A stretch of 64,000 bases of DNA from Pseudo-nitzschia pungens. Taxonomy: Eukaryota; Bacillariophyta; Bacillariophyceae; Bacillariales; Bacillariaceae. Numbering within the stretch: position 1 is the first letter of the stretch; each line of letters begins with the position of its first letter. The translations under genes and the position numbers were made by a program. A model generated the notes under the pieces. That model saw only the letters and a program-made list of their open reading frames with translations, searched no databases and was not told the DNA's origin. This document shows positions 1-8,995 of this stretch, piece by piece. The stretch covers positions 3,216,501-3,280,500 of the forward strand of contig CM074760.1 in assembly GCA_037355855.1 (NCBI GenBank). The letters run 5' to 3'.

Positions 1-1668
1 TACAGTTGCTCCCAGTTGCCGGTCACTGGCGTCTGAGTAGAGATGAAATGGTTTCGTAAAATCCGGGAATGCGAGTTTCGCTTCATCTGCGAGCATCCTC
101 TTCGCCTCCATGAAAGCTTTCTGCTCTGCTGGGCCCCAGTACCAGTTCAGTTTTCCCTTTTTCCCTGCAAGTTTGTTGAGGGGGGCCAGGATGTGGGAGC
201 GGCGCTTCCACATGTCCCTGTAAAAATTGACCATCCCAAGGAACATCTTGAGTTGCTTGGTGTTCTTGGGGGCTTCCAGGCGCTTCATCGCCTCCAGTTT
301 CTTTGGCTGGGGCTGAATGCCCTCTGTTGTTAATAGAAATCCCAGATATTCCACCTCTTTTTGCATGAAAAAGGATTTTCTGAGGTTGGCTCGGAAGCCG
401 GCATCATCCAGTCTTTGGAGGACGGTATCGATTTTGTCGAGATGATCCTGTTCGGATTCTCCCTCTCGTTGAATGATCAGGATATCATCAATATAGACAA
501 GGACGTAGTCCAGGTCCCCTAGTAGGTTCATCATGACTGATTGGAAGATATCCGGAGCACACGCAATCCCCATTGCTAGTCTCTTGTAGGCATACTTTCC
601 CCACGGCAGGATGGTGGAGCAGATTTTCTGGCTCTCCTTGCAGATGGGGATGGTATAGTATCCTTGGGACAAGTCCAGCGCCGTAGCTGATTGGAACTTC
701 TGTAGTCGTTGGATTGTTTCCCCTATTCGTGGTAGTGGGAATGGTTTCCTCTGGATGGCGGCGTTCATTTTCCGGAAGTCTGTGAGGACTCGGATATCGC
801 CTGTCTTCTTTGGTTGGCAGAAGGTAGGGGATGCCCACGGTGAGTCATCATCGTGGGGGAGTTTCTCCAGGACTCCAATCTCACAGAGCCTGGTGATCTC
901 CTTTCGGAGTGCTTGTTCAAAGGCATGGGGCACAGAGTAGTACCTCTGCCGGACCGGTTTGACCCCTGGTTGGAGCTCAATGGACACCGGTTCTATATTT
1001 TTGAGTAGACCCAACCCTCCTCCAAAGAGTGTTGGGAATTTCTTCAGTGTTTTCTTCAAGGCTTCCTTGGACGTGTCCGTAATCTCCAGGTCATTGACCA
1101 TGGCGTCTATATCGACTTTGGAGTAGTCTGCGTCCAAGATTTTGGCTTGCCTCTCTTCCTCCTGTTGGAGGATCGGACTTTGTGTGTTGGCAAAGAATAC
1201 TGCCTCACATTTGTCCGGGTCAGTGAGTTCCCCCATTCCCTTCATGGGGATGGAGTCACCCTGCCATTCGATGGTTCGGGAGCTGTATTTTATATCCAGT
1301 CCCAGTTGTGCCATCATGTCGGATCCTATGATCATGTCGTAGGGCACCTCCTCATGGTGATGATATTCATCCACTTGGAAGGTCCATTTGATGGTTTTGG
1401 AGTTTGAAAACTCTATCAACCTCAGTCCCACTGAAGCCGCAGACTTGGTTCGGAACTTGCCCCCATAGGTATTATAGGTGACAGATCTGTGGTCTCGGTT
1501 CGTTAGTTGACTTCGGTCGACAAATTGCCTTAGTATGATGGATTTGGAGCAACCGGAGTCCAGTAGGCCCCGGAGCATCCTCCCCCTTCCTTTATGGTCC
1601 AATACCTCCACACAGACGTCCGCAAATCGATTGATTATGCGTGGTCCGGTGTGGATGGTATTGGCCCT
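1..1668 (-). CDS. pol: Pol polyprotein of gypsy copy A (protease, RT, start of RNase H), partial
   Basis: Seen: the frame is open from directly after the gag TGA (1669-1671) to the left edge, 556 codons. It contains the aspartic protease motif LLDSGCS, the RT catalytic motif YIDD (around 490-505) and the start of RNase H (YSDASD near 20-40). It is closely similar to pol of copy B. There is no ATG at its start: the codon after the TGA is AGG, and the first in-frame Met lies only a few residues before the protease Asp. Pol therefore has to be made by reading through the TGA, or by another recoding event. Established: some retroelements make Gag-Pol by stop-codon readthrough. Inference: the same happens here. 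Confidence 0.9.
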
Positions 1669-3108
1669 TCAGTTGTGGGATCCTTTCTTTTTAAAGGTCT
1701 TTCTGTACTTTCTTCTGTACTCTTTGAGTTCCTGTTCGGAGATGTCGATCTCGTCATCGGAGACTTCGTGGTCAGCTTGGGCCGTGGCCAGTACATAAGA
1801 GTACTCGTGGTTCGATAGATTCCTTCCCCAGTGGGGTTTGGAGTGTTGCTCAGCGTCTGAGTCTTGTTCTTTTGCCACAAAGTGCTCCTTGAGCAGGTTG
1901 ATGGTTTCCCGGTCGAACTTCCCCTTCTTGTGGGGACCACCGGTTAGTTTCCAGCATTTGCCGGCATGGACCTTGCCACAGGTCTTGCATAGCTGTTTGT
2001 TGCTGTTGTCCACAGGGCGCTTCTTTTTGCCAGGGGATTTCCCGTGGTGGGTTCCTCCCCCAGATGCGGCCTTGGGAGTCTTCTTGGTGACACCGGTCTG
2101 CTTTTCGAGGTCGGTGATGCGTTGTTGCATTATTGCTTCCTTCCGGATGGTGATTTCCAGGTTTTCGAGCTTGTCGATAGTGGTGTTAAAGGAGTGGGTG
2201 TAGAGGTCCCAACTAATGTGCTCCAGTTTCTCGCGTTGGGAGTGGGTCATGTTGGAATCCAAGATTTCCTTCAGTTCTCCTTGGGTGAAACTTCTTGGTG
2301 TTTCCATCTGGTCACTGCCACATTCCCAGAGGCATTCTGGGAGATAGCTTTGGAGTTCGGCCATTCGATTGGCCCAGGCTCTGATGCCATGTTTGAGGTC
2401 CACGCGCATGCCTCGCATGAATCGGCGGAGGACGATATACGAGCGCTTGCCGTGTTGGTCATTGCCAAAGATTTTGAGCTTGAGGGCATGCATGCATTCC
2501 TCGATGACATCCTTTCTGTACTCCTGGGATTGGTAGTACTGGGTGAGGGCGCTTGCGACCCTTTTCTTTGGGATTGGAGACTCGAGGTTGTCGGTCTCCG
2601 ATTCTTTGTCCGATCTCGCCGTGGCTGTGTCGGCTTTGTCGGCGTTTGGAGATTTCTCCTTTGCCGTCTCCTTGGAGGCTCCCGTGGGAGTTTCGGTGGC
2701 GTCTTGCCCCATTGATAGCAGGATGTTTGCTTGGTCCCTTTGCGCGATCTCTTGGATCTTGTTCTGTACGTGTCTGGTGTGGTGGACCTTGTGGGTTGGT
2801 TCGGCCAAGTAGGTCCGAGCGAGCGTTCGCTGGACAAGTGCGAGTGCCTCAGTAGAGAGAATTCTCTGTAGAACCTCCAATTTCTGGTCTCCGTGGAGTT
2901 TGTCATTGCCAGCAATTTTCTGGTCAAAGTCTCTCTTCCAGATAAGGAAGAGTTCTGGTCTTTCAGTACCATTGAGAACCTTCAGGTAGTCGCTGAATGC
3001 GATTCCACCTTGTTTGCTGTCTACATTCATCTTTACGGTGGTGGCGTCTTCCGGCCAGTCCTCCCGTGTGATGTTGAAAGGTTTCAGTTTGGTTCCTTTG
3101 GTCGCCAT
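1669..3108 (-). CDS. gag: Gag polyprotein of gypsy copy A
   Basis: A 479-aa protein that should form the virus-like particle and bind element RNA. Seen: it starts at an ATG in a good context (CCACCATGGCG). It has an N-terminal half without recognisable motifs that occupies the capsid position, a Lys/Thr/Pro-rich linker, and near residue 373 a zinc knuckle CKTCGKVHAGKC. That spacing is C-x2-C-x3-H-x3-C, one residue shorter at two places than the canonical retroviral knuckle. The C-terminus is acidic, then basic. The gene ends in TGA and pol follows in the same frame with no gap. The knuckle and the C-terminal part recur almost unchanged in copy B, where the N-terminal part is deleted. Confidence 0.88.
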   Translation of the reverse strand: MATKGTKLKPFNITREDWPEDATTVKMNVDSKQGGIAFSDYLKVLNGTERPELFLIWKRDFDQKIAGNDKLHGDQKLEVLQRILSTEALALVQRTLARTYLAEPTHKVHHTRHVQNKIQEIAQRDQANILLSMGQDATETPTGASKETAKEKSPNADKADTATARSDKESETDNLESPIPKKRVASALTQYYQSQEYRKDVIEECMHALKLKIFGNDQHGKRSYIVLRRFMRGMRVDLKHGIRAWANRMAELQSYLPECLWECGSDQMETPRSFTQGELKEILDSNMTHSQREKLEHISWDLYTHSFNTTIDKLENLEITIRKEAIMQQRITDLEKQTGVTKKTPKAASGGGTHHGKSPGKKKRPVDNSNKQLCKTCGKVHAGKCWKLTGGPHKKGKFDRETINLLKEHFVAKEQDSDAEQHSKPHWGRNLSNHEYSYVLATAQADHEVSDDEIDISEQELKEYRRKYRKTFKKKGSHN

Positions 3109-3638
3109 GGTGGTTTAATTAGTTGTTTATTAAGTTACTTTAGTTACACTATTTTTGTTATTTCATTGTTTGTGGTGAGACTGAGCAAAAAGTGATTGCT
3201 CAGTTCCTCCAGTTTTTCTTGCTGGATTTTCATTGCTCTCGTGATAACTCGTGTTGTAACTGATTTTCCCCCTGGTTTGTCCAGTGGTGGGAGTTGTTTC
3301 TCTCTTTAGTTCCCGGGAATCCTGTGGTTCTCCGGAGTTGTTTCTGTTTTTATAACGTGGGATTTGATTCCCGTGGTTCTCCGGCGTTGCTTCTCTATTA
3401 AGCAGTCACCGGGCCGGTCCCACTTCCCGTTTCCCGTGGGATTGGTGGTGTTTAGGTATTCATTATATACCTTTCCGGATATCCGTATACTTCGGTTTTG
3501 GTTGCCATCCCCTATTCGGTCTGTCCATCCACTCAGTGTTGGTCCAATTAGTCCACTCACTGGATTATGTGTCACTTTTTCGACACTTATTTCATTATTT
3601 CTTTGTTCGATTAATTCTGCTGTCGACCATGGTCCTGT

Positions 3639-3833
3639 TTAGGTACTTAGGTGTCTCTGTTGCTGCTGTTGCTCCCTCCTTTGGGCGCCAACAGTTGCTG
3701 GGGTCGGTCTTCCTTGTGCTGCAGACACTGGATATCCTTCTCCCTGTTTTTGCCTCTCTGTGCCTCCATTTTCTGGCAGTCTTTCGATATCGTCGGCGCC
3801 TTGGCCGATCGGTCTCTTTCTGCTCATGGTCAT
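3639..3833 (-). CDS. Small ORF in the leader of gypsy copy A
   Basis: About 64 codons between the 5' LTR and gag, rich in Glu, Gln, Gly and Arg and ending in a Gln run. The same ORF is present in copy B (8268-8456) with about a dozen base differences, and the reading frame and most residues are kept. It could be a real small protein, a regulatory upstream ORF, or chance conservation of a leader RNA structure. No family is recognised. Confidence 0.3.
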   Translation of the reverse strand: MTMSRKRPIGQGADDIERLPENGGTERQKQGEGYPVSAAQGRPTPATVGAQRREQQQQQRHLST

Positions 3834-3859
3834 CAGCACTCAGCTTGATTTTAAAATCA

Positions 3860-4044
3860 TGCCATACCCCGGGTCTACTAGTGATTAGAATAGTAGTGAT
3901 ATGCAAATTGTGAGCTCTATCAATTAGTCTATTGCTATTGCTTTCGATTGGCATTTGGAATCGGCGATTCCAACGCCTCGCTAATTTATCCTCAACCTTA
4001 ATCCAGTCCCGAGTAGACTCGTGACTGTATTCCGGTGCACGGCA
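3860..4044 (-). repeat. 5' LTR of gypsy copy A
   Basis: 185 bp, starting TGCCGTGCACC and ending CCCGGGGTATGGCA on the minus strand, so bounded by the inverted termini TGCC/GGCA. The outer parts match the copy B LTRs closely. The central 60-70 bp are quite different, which suggests that the two copies belong to different promoter (U3) subfamilies. Confidence 0.92.
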
Positions 4045-4396
4045 GTGTTCGCAAACTTACTTTACGGGCATCGGCCTTCCGAAATGTGGCTCTATCCACA
4101 ACAACAGCAATCGAGAGCAAGATGGTATCACACTTGCAATTATTGCCACTGTCTTGGATGGGGGGGTTGATCTTGGGTCATTGGTGGAGAGAGAGTGGAG
4201 CTGAGAAACAGAGAGGAATTCAGCAGAGGGGAAATCGATCGATTGCACCGATCGATCGATGCAATCGAAATAACACGGCAATCGTCTTGAAATCTGGAGA
4301 CCCAACAATCTACCACAGTATTCAGTCTGATCGATTGAAAGTACCTACCTTGGAATCCTCTGCAACTGCAATCTCCTCCAAATTAGCTCTGAAACC
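4045..4396. other. Spacer between copy A and the Cys-rich gene
   Basis: No gene is recognised. The stretch holds GATCGATC-rich sequence near 4235-4265, and a GTGTTCGCA word at its left edge that recurs inverted near 12578-12590. It presumably carries the promoter of the following gene and perhaps part of the left end of the DNA transposon. No convincing terminal inverted repeat was found. Confidence 0.4.
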
Positions 4397-6292
4397 ATGT
4401 CTATCTTCAACAATCATACCCCTTCTGCTCTTATCAACAAATTCGGATACGTCCGTCGGATGAATTCCTTGTCTTCTGACGATAGTCTCCTCAGCTGCGA
4501 GACAATCTGTCCTGACAAGAAAAAGAAAGGGTCAATGGATCCCCATACTGCTCATTCCCTCGCTGTTTACAGCCTCCTGGAGACTCGCCTTCCATACACC
4601 AAACCTGTCAAAATTGGACACCTCGAAGCCTTCATCAACTCTGATTTGTCCCCTCTGGTGGACAATGATGCCAAGACTGCTCTCTTGACTCTCCAAAAGA
4701 ACTGTGTGAACAGCAAAGGGACCTCCAAACGCTCGAAACGGGAGAATTGGGGCGCTGCCTACATTGCTGGGCAACTTGCTGAAGCCATCAAGCAGCTCGG
4801 AATCTACAAGGAACTGACCGAGTCCATGGTCAAACAAGCTCCCAAGACACGTCCTTCCAACAAAAAGACTCCTGAGGCGATTTTGTTGCTCAATAGACTG
4901 AACAAAATGTATATTGTCGAGTTGGAAAAGATTCAAGCCAAGAAGGAAGCAGCTGCAGCCGAAGCTGTCAAGAAACGCGCCAAGCTCAAAAAAACTACCG
5001 GAACACGACCACATGAGCAAATCGAATTCGACAGATCAGAGATGCTCATCAAACCCTGTCCCAGCTGTGGTCATCACTACACCATGTATCTCCAGAGTAG
5101 AGAGGAAATTGAAGACTTCAACAACGAGATCGATGAGGCGCATCGAAAGAAGCTCCGGCAATACAATGCCATGTCCAGAAGCGCTCAACAAGCATCCAAG
5201 AAGCCTCGCAAAGCAAGGAAAAAGGAACGCGAGATTGGTTGTTTCTGTTTTCAGATCCACTGTTTGGACGCGCCAGATGGTGGCAAGTGCCCCCAGTGTC
5301 AGCGTCACACCGGTTTTGGAATGAGCTACCTTGTCAATGGGAGGTGCACTCGATGCTTCGTGTGCAGCTGCAAGTGTGATGTTGTTTTCACTGAAACTGA
5401 AAGGAAGGCAATTGCTGACTCAGTGGATCCGAAGAGCGAGCAGTCCGACTCCGATGAAGATATCACCACATCCAAGGTGTTCCGGGGTATGGAAGAAAGG
5501 TACGCTGCTAACGCGAATAAGCAGTATCTGTCCAATCCAACAGCTTCTAAGGAACAGATTGCTCGAGACGCTCATGCAGCCACCTTCCACGACATGCTCT
5601 CCGATCCAGTATTCGGAACTGCGAAAGCAAGGAAGCGTCTCCAGGATGAAGTCGGGCCTATCAAGTCTACCAGCAAGGATGGGAAGACTATCGATCAGCT
5701 CCGGGCAGAGAAGAAGGGTGTCACTCCTGATCCTACTGGAGATTCCAGGTTCTACTGGAACAGACTCAAGGAACATCCAATGGATCCAACCAGGTTTCTC
5801 CGAAACAACAATACGGCGAACCGGTTCTCTGAGACGCCATCTGCTGTCGAAGGGATGGGATCTCGCGTCCAACCAATCAGTATCGATGGAGCTGAATTGT
5901 TGTGTACTCCAATCAAACCAAGCCGTAAATTGTTGAGTGTCCCACCGGAACGCAAATTGTTGATTGAAGGCGAATTGTCGAGTAGACGCGTATTGTCGAG
6001 TGATACGAGTACTCCACCAAGCGAATTGTCGAGTGATACTCCTCCCTTCCTCCGATCCATGCGGGAAGCAGCCAATGAGAAAGCTGACTTCCAGGAGAAC
6101 TCCCAGCCCACCTTGGAGATCCTCGATCGCCTGGGAGACACTCTTACTGCTGAAAATAATTCAGCAGAAGCTTCCCGGATCAAGCGCAAGGCAACTGATC
6201 TTGCCAAGCGCGGAAAAGATCCGGAGGAGTGCCTCCCCAAGATGGTGGACTGGTGCAAGCGCCAGAAGATTCCGGCGAAAGACAAAAAATAA
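4397..6292 (+). CDS. Cys-rich 631-aa protein, probable accessory gene of a DNA transposon
   Basis: I do not recognise a family. Seen: ATG in a good context (GAAACCATGT). There is a Lys/Ala-rich helical stretch around residues 165-200, then a Cys cluster: CPSCGHH near 221, CFCF near 282, CPQC near 298 and CTRCFVCSCKC near 317-328. These could bind several zinc ions. The C-terminal third is Ser/Pro/Lys-rich with repeated K/E-L-L/S-S tetrads at about 495-545, encoded by recurring AATTGTYGAGT words. The gene converges with a DDE transposase, and both are enclosed by retroelements. Inference: it is a second transposon protein (DNA binding or regulatory) rather than a host gene. The alternative is an unrelated host gene next to a transposon. 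Confidence 0.75.
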   Translation: MSIFNNHTPSALINKFGYVRRMNSLSSDDSLLSCETICPDKKKKGSMDPHTAHSLAVYSLLETRLPYTKPVKIGHLEAFINSDLSPLVDNDAKTALLTLQKNCVNSKGTSKRSKRENWGAAYIAGQLAEAIKQLGIYKELTESMVKQAPKTRPSNKKTPEAILLLNRLNKMYIVELEKIQAKKEAAAAEAVKKRAKLKKTTGTRPHEQIEFDRSEMLIKPCPSCGHHYTMYLQSREEIEDFNNEIDEAHRKKLRQYNAMSRSAQQASKKPRKARKKEREIGCFCFQIHCLDAPDGGKCPQCQRHTGFGMSYLVNGRCTRCFVCSCKCDVVFTETERKAIADSVDPKSEQSDSDEDITTSKVFRGMEERYAANANKQYLSNPTASKEQIARDAHAATFHDMLSDPVFGTAKARKRLQDEVGPIKSTSKDGKTIDQLRAEKKGVTPDPTGDSRFYWNRLKEHPMDPTRFLRNNNTANRFSETPSAVEGMGSRVQPISIDGAELLCTPIKPSRKLLSVPPERKLLIEGELSSRRVLSSDTSTPPSELSSDTPPFLRSMREAANEKADFQENSQPTLEILDRLGDTLTAENNSAEASRIKRKATDLAKRGKDPEECLPKMVDWCKRQKIPAKDKK

Positions 6293-6971
6293 ACTGTATT
6301 ATTAGTAATTATCTATGATTAGCTGTCAATTGTTGTGTCCACCATTGTCGGTTGCCGGTTGGTTGTTGGTTACTCTTGCTGGAGGCATAGTGTAGTTTTT
6401 AGATGTTGCCAGCAGCAAAATTATGAGCTGCTGCTTGCTGCTGCTTGCTGCTGTTTGCTGCTGTTTGCTGATCGATCCGATCGATCTACTCGTGTTTTCG
6501 GTTCCGGACTTTCGTGTACCGGTATGTTCGATATCCAGACTTGTAGACCTAGAATAGCTAAAGAGAGGTCCAACACCTCTGAATCCCAGCAGTTCTTCTA
6601 TACTTGGACGCGTCTGCCGACTTCAATCCCAGGAGTTCTTCTATACTCTGCGGCGTCCGGACGTCCAAGGTTTTCTATTGTACCTATGTTCGATATCCAC
6701 CAATAGAAATGAATATAATCGATTCCCACAAGTGTTTGATACTTAAGACGTGGGAGTGATCGACGGCCGGTGCTATTGGGTACAATCGAAAACCTATTTC
6801 GAAGCAACTAGAGAAAACTGGAGCAAACTCTAATTCATTATTTCTATTTTGCAACTCTGTAAAAGAAAATCTAAACAACCACTAAGAAATACAACCAAAA
6901 TGGAAATCGACCATGGTGGACACAACAATCGACTGGTGGAGACGCGACAATCGACAATGGCGCTCAGCGCT
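6293..6971. other. Spacer between the two convergent transposon genes
   Basis: No gene. It contains a TGCTGCT run (6427-6470) and an imperfect inverted repeat: AGGTTTTCTATTGTACC near 6668-6685 pairs with the complement of GGTACAATCGAAAACCT near 6778-6795. It also holds several ATTGTYG/CRACAAT words, at about 6328, 6348, 6925, 6947 and 6954. Confidence 0.5.
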
Positions 6972-8047
6972 TCAGGGGATTACAACCCCGGGGTAGGTAC
7001 CATCCTCGCTGTATCCACAGTGAGCAAACGTCCCGTCGAACGGACCGATTGCTCCTGCAGCTCTGTAGATCTGTTGCTCTAGATCTACCAAATCTAGCTC
7101 CCCACTTGTATTGATCTTCAGATAGTTCACTAGCTGACAGATGATATACTCTGTCGGTCCATACTTCGGCTGATAAGGAGGCCGGGGGACAATGTCGAAT
7201 CGTGTCGGTCCTCCTCCCCCCCGGTCCAAAACAGTATTGTAAACAACCGGCGCAGCGTGGCTGCTCAAGTTGTCCCACATAAAGACTCTCCAGTCGTCTG
7301 TTTGTGGCACTCGCCGCTCTCCTTCAAAAGAAGAGCAGATGCTGCCTACAAAGGAAGCAAAATTGTCGGCTGTTGTTCCTGCTTCCCTGGTGACCCGAAT
7401 CCATCGCCGAGGATGGCGGAGGCTGCCAGATAAATTGTTGGGTACAGTGGGATCTCCAGCTTCCACAGCAATAATCACTGTAAGTTTATGCCCTTTCGCG
7501 TAGTTAACGATACTCCGAACTCTCCGAAAACTAACTGCCCAGGCGTTTCGGCGATTCAGTCTCTTTGTTTCCATGGCAAACTCATCGATATCGATGAGGC
7601 GCTTTCTGGGGATGCCAGCGATACCAGATGGCAATGGTCTGTTCCAGAACAACCATTCCTTCCTCTTGTTCACTGCAGTGTAAGCCCGGTAAGATTCAAT
7701 ACTAGCCTTTTTCTGTGTTACATTGAGCTCTTGTAACCGGTGGGAAATAAGCTGCCGGCTGTAGATCCCCCCCCCCTCATTATAGATGTACATTGCCATC
7801 TCATCGAGGGTGGATTGAGGCCAAACAATAAGACAGAACATGAGAAGACTAAGATCTCTGCCAACAAGCTTTGATTTATCGTTGTTTCCATTCATTCGGC
7901 AGCGCTGAACACCATTGCTCATCCACCGGTAAATTGACGCTTCTGACACCTCTATTTCTTCTCCGTTCTGGAATTTTACGATCTGTTGTCTCCGGTACCA
8001 TTCTTCAAAGCCCCTACACCCTCCATTGCTGGGATGGGATGCCTCCC
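6972..8047 (-). pseudogene. DDE transposase (IS630/Tc1-mariner type), main fragment, interrupted by gypsy copy B
   Basis: DDE transposase catalysing DNA strand transfer. Seen in the fragment (residues numbered from the ATG at 8060, whose first codons are LTR sequence): a helix-turn-helix-like stretch near 36-50 (SEASIYRWM); a first catalytic Asp within LIDIDEF (157/159); a second in FMWDNLSSH (D263); and Glu in YGPTEYII (E304). There are 40 residues between the last two, so it is a DD40E enzyme. The stop is at 6972. The 5' end of the gene lies on the far side of copy B (12471-12546). Deleting copy B and one CTCCC leaves 1152 bp, exactly 384 codons in one frame, so the gene was intact until this insertion. 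Orientation is convergent with the Cys-rich gene. Confidence 0.85.
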
Positions 8048-8235
8048 TGCCGTGCACCAAAATACAGTCACGAGTCCACTCGGGACTGGATTAAGGATAA
8101 GGATAACAGAATCAGCGAGCCGACAGAATCGCTGATTCAGAGGGCTCTTAGAACTGTAGCAAATAGACTAACCAATAGAGCTCACAATTTGCATATCACT
8201 ACTATTCTAATCACTAGTAGACCCGGGGTATGGCA
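8048..8235 (+). repeat. 5' LTR of gypsy copy B
   Basis: 188 bp, TGCC...GGCA, identical by eye to 12278-12465. Directly after it comes TGATTTTAAAATCAAG. This contains a perfect 12-bp palindrome (GATTTTAAAATC) and no obvious tRNA-type primer binding site starting with TGG. The same junction is present in copy A. Confidence 0.95.
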
Positions 8236-8267
8236 TGATTTTAAAATCAAGCTGAGCGCTGACGACC

Positions 8268-8456
8268 ATGAGCAGAAAGGAACCGATCGGCCCAGGGACC
8301 GACGAGACCGAAAGACTGCCAGAAAATGGAGGCGCAGAGAAGCAAAAACAGGGAGAAGGATATCCAGTGTCTGCAGCACAAGGAAGACCCACCCCAGCAA
8401 CTGTTGGCGCCCAAAGAAGGGAGCAACAGCAGCAACAGAGACACCTAAGGACCTAA
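8268..8456 (+). CDS. Small ORF in the leader of gypsy copy B
   Basis: 62 codons starting at ACCATGAGC, 32 bp after the LTR. It is homologous to the leader ORF of copy A at 3639-3833, with the frame preserved and mostly conservative changes. It is the first good ATG of the element transcript, so it could act as an upstream ORF. Coding status is uncertain. Confidence 0.3.
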   Translation: MSRKEPIGPGTDETERLPENGGAEKQKQGEGYPVSAAQGRPTPATVGAQRREQQQQQRHLRT

Positions 8457-8485
8457 ACAGGACCATGGTCGACAACAGCATGTAA

Positions 8486-8995
8486 TCGAAAAATTCGAAA
8501 ATACACACTGAAAAAGTGACACATAATCCAGTGAGTGGACTAATTGGACCAACACTGAGTGGATGGACAGACCGAATAGGGGATGCCAACCAAAACCGAA
8601 GTATACGGATAGGAGGAAACGCGAAGTCTCCTGGCAAAAAGAAGCGCCCTGTGGACAACAGCAACAAACAGCTATGCAAGACCTGTGGCAAGGTCCATGC
8701 CGGCAAATGCTGGAAACTAACCGGTGGTCCCCACAAGAAGGGGAAGTTCGACCGGGAAACCATCAATCTGCTCAAGGAGCACTTTATGGCAAAAGAACAA
8801 GACTCAGACACTGAGCAACACTCCAAACCCCACTGGGGAAGGAACCTATCGAACCACGAGTACTCTTACGTACTGGCCACGGCCCAAGCTGACCACGAAG
8901 TCTCCGATGACGAGATCGACATCTCCGAACGGGAACTCAAAGAGTACAGAAGAAAGTACCGGAAAACCTTCAAAAAGAAAGGTTCCCACAACTGA
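8486..8995 (+). pseudogene. gag: Truncated gag of copy B (leader fused to the zinc-knuckle region)
   Basis: The frame is open from 8486 to the TGA at 8993-8995 but has no ATG in its first two thirds; the first possible initiator is GTG at 8516. The first 35 or so residues are translated leader. From about 8625 it matches the gag linker, the C-x2-C-x3-H-x3-C knuckle and the acidic/basic tail of copy A. The capsid portion (about 300 residues) is deleted. It probably makes no functional Gag. The frame continues past the TGA into pol. Confidence 0.8.

Larger units (their letters stand above)
1..4044 (-). mobile_element. Ty3/gypsy LTR retrotransposon, copy A (5' part; runs off the left edge)
   Basis: Seen: reading the minus strand from 4044, a 185-bp LTR (3860-4044) is followed by a leader of about 750 bp, gag (3108-1669) and pol (1668-1). 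Pol is cut by the window edge inside RNase H. Most of this sequence is shared with the complete copy B on the opposite strand (8048-12465), which supplies the missing domain order: protease, RT, RNase H, integrase, hence Ty3/gypsy. I found no stop codon in the 556 visible pol codons, so copy A may be intact. The 5 bp right of the LTR are GTGTT, the expected target duplication; its partner lies outside the window. Members of this superfamily in diatoms have been called GyDi; family assignment is inference. Confidence 0.93.

Noticed and set aside
7871..8485. 204-codon plus ORF across the left border of copy B
   Set aside because: Begins antisense to the transposase and runs through the LTR and leader; chance open frame.
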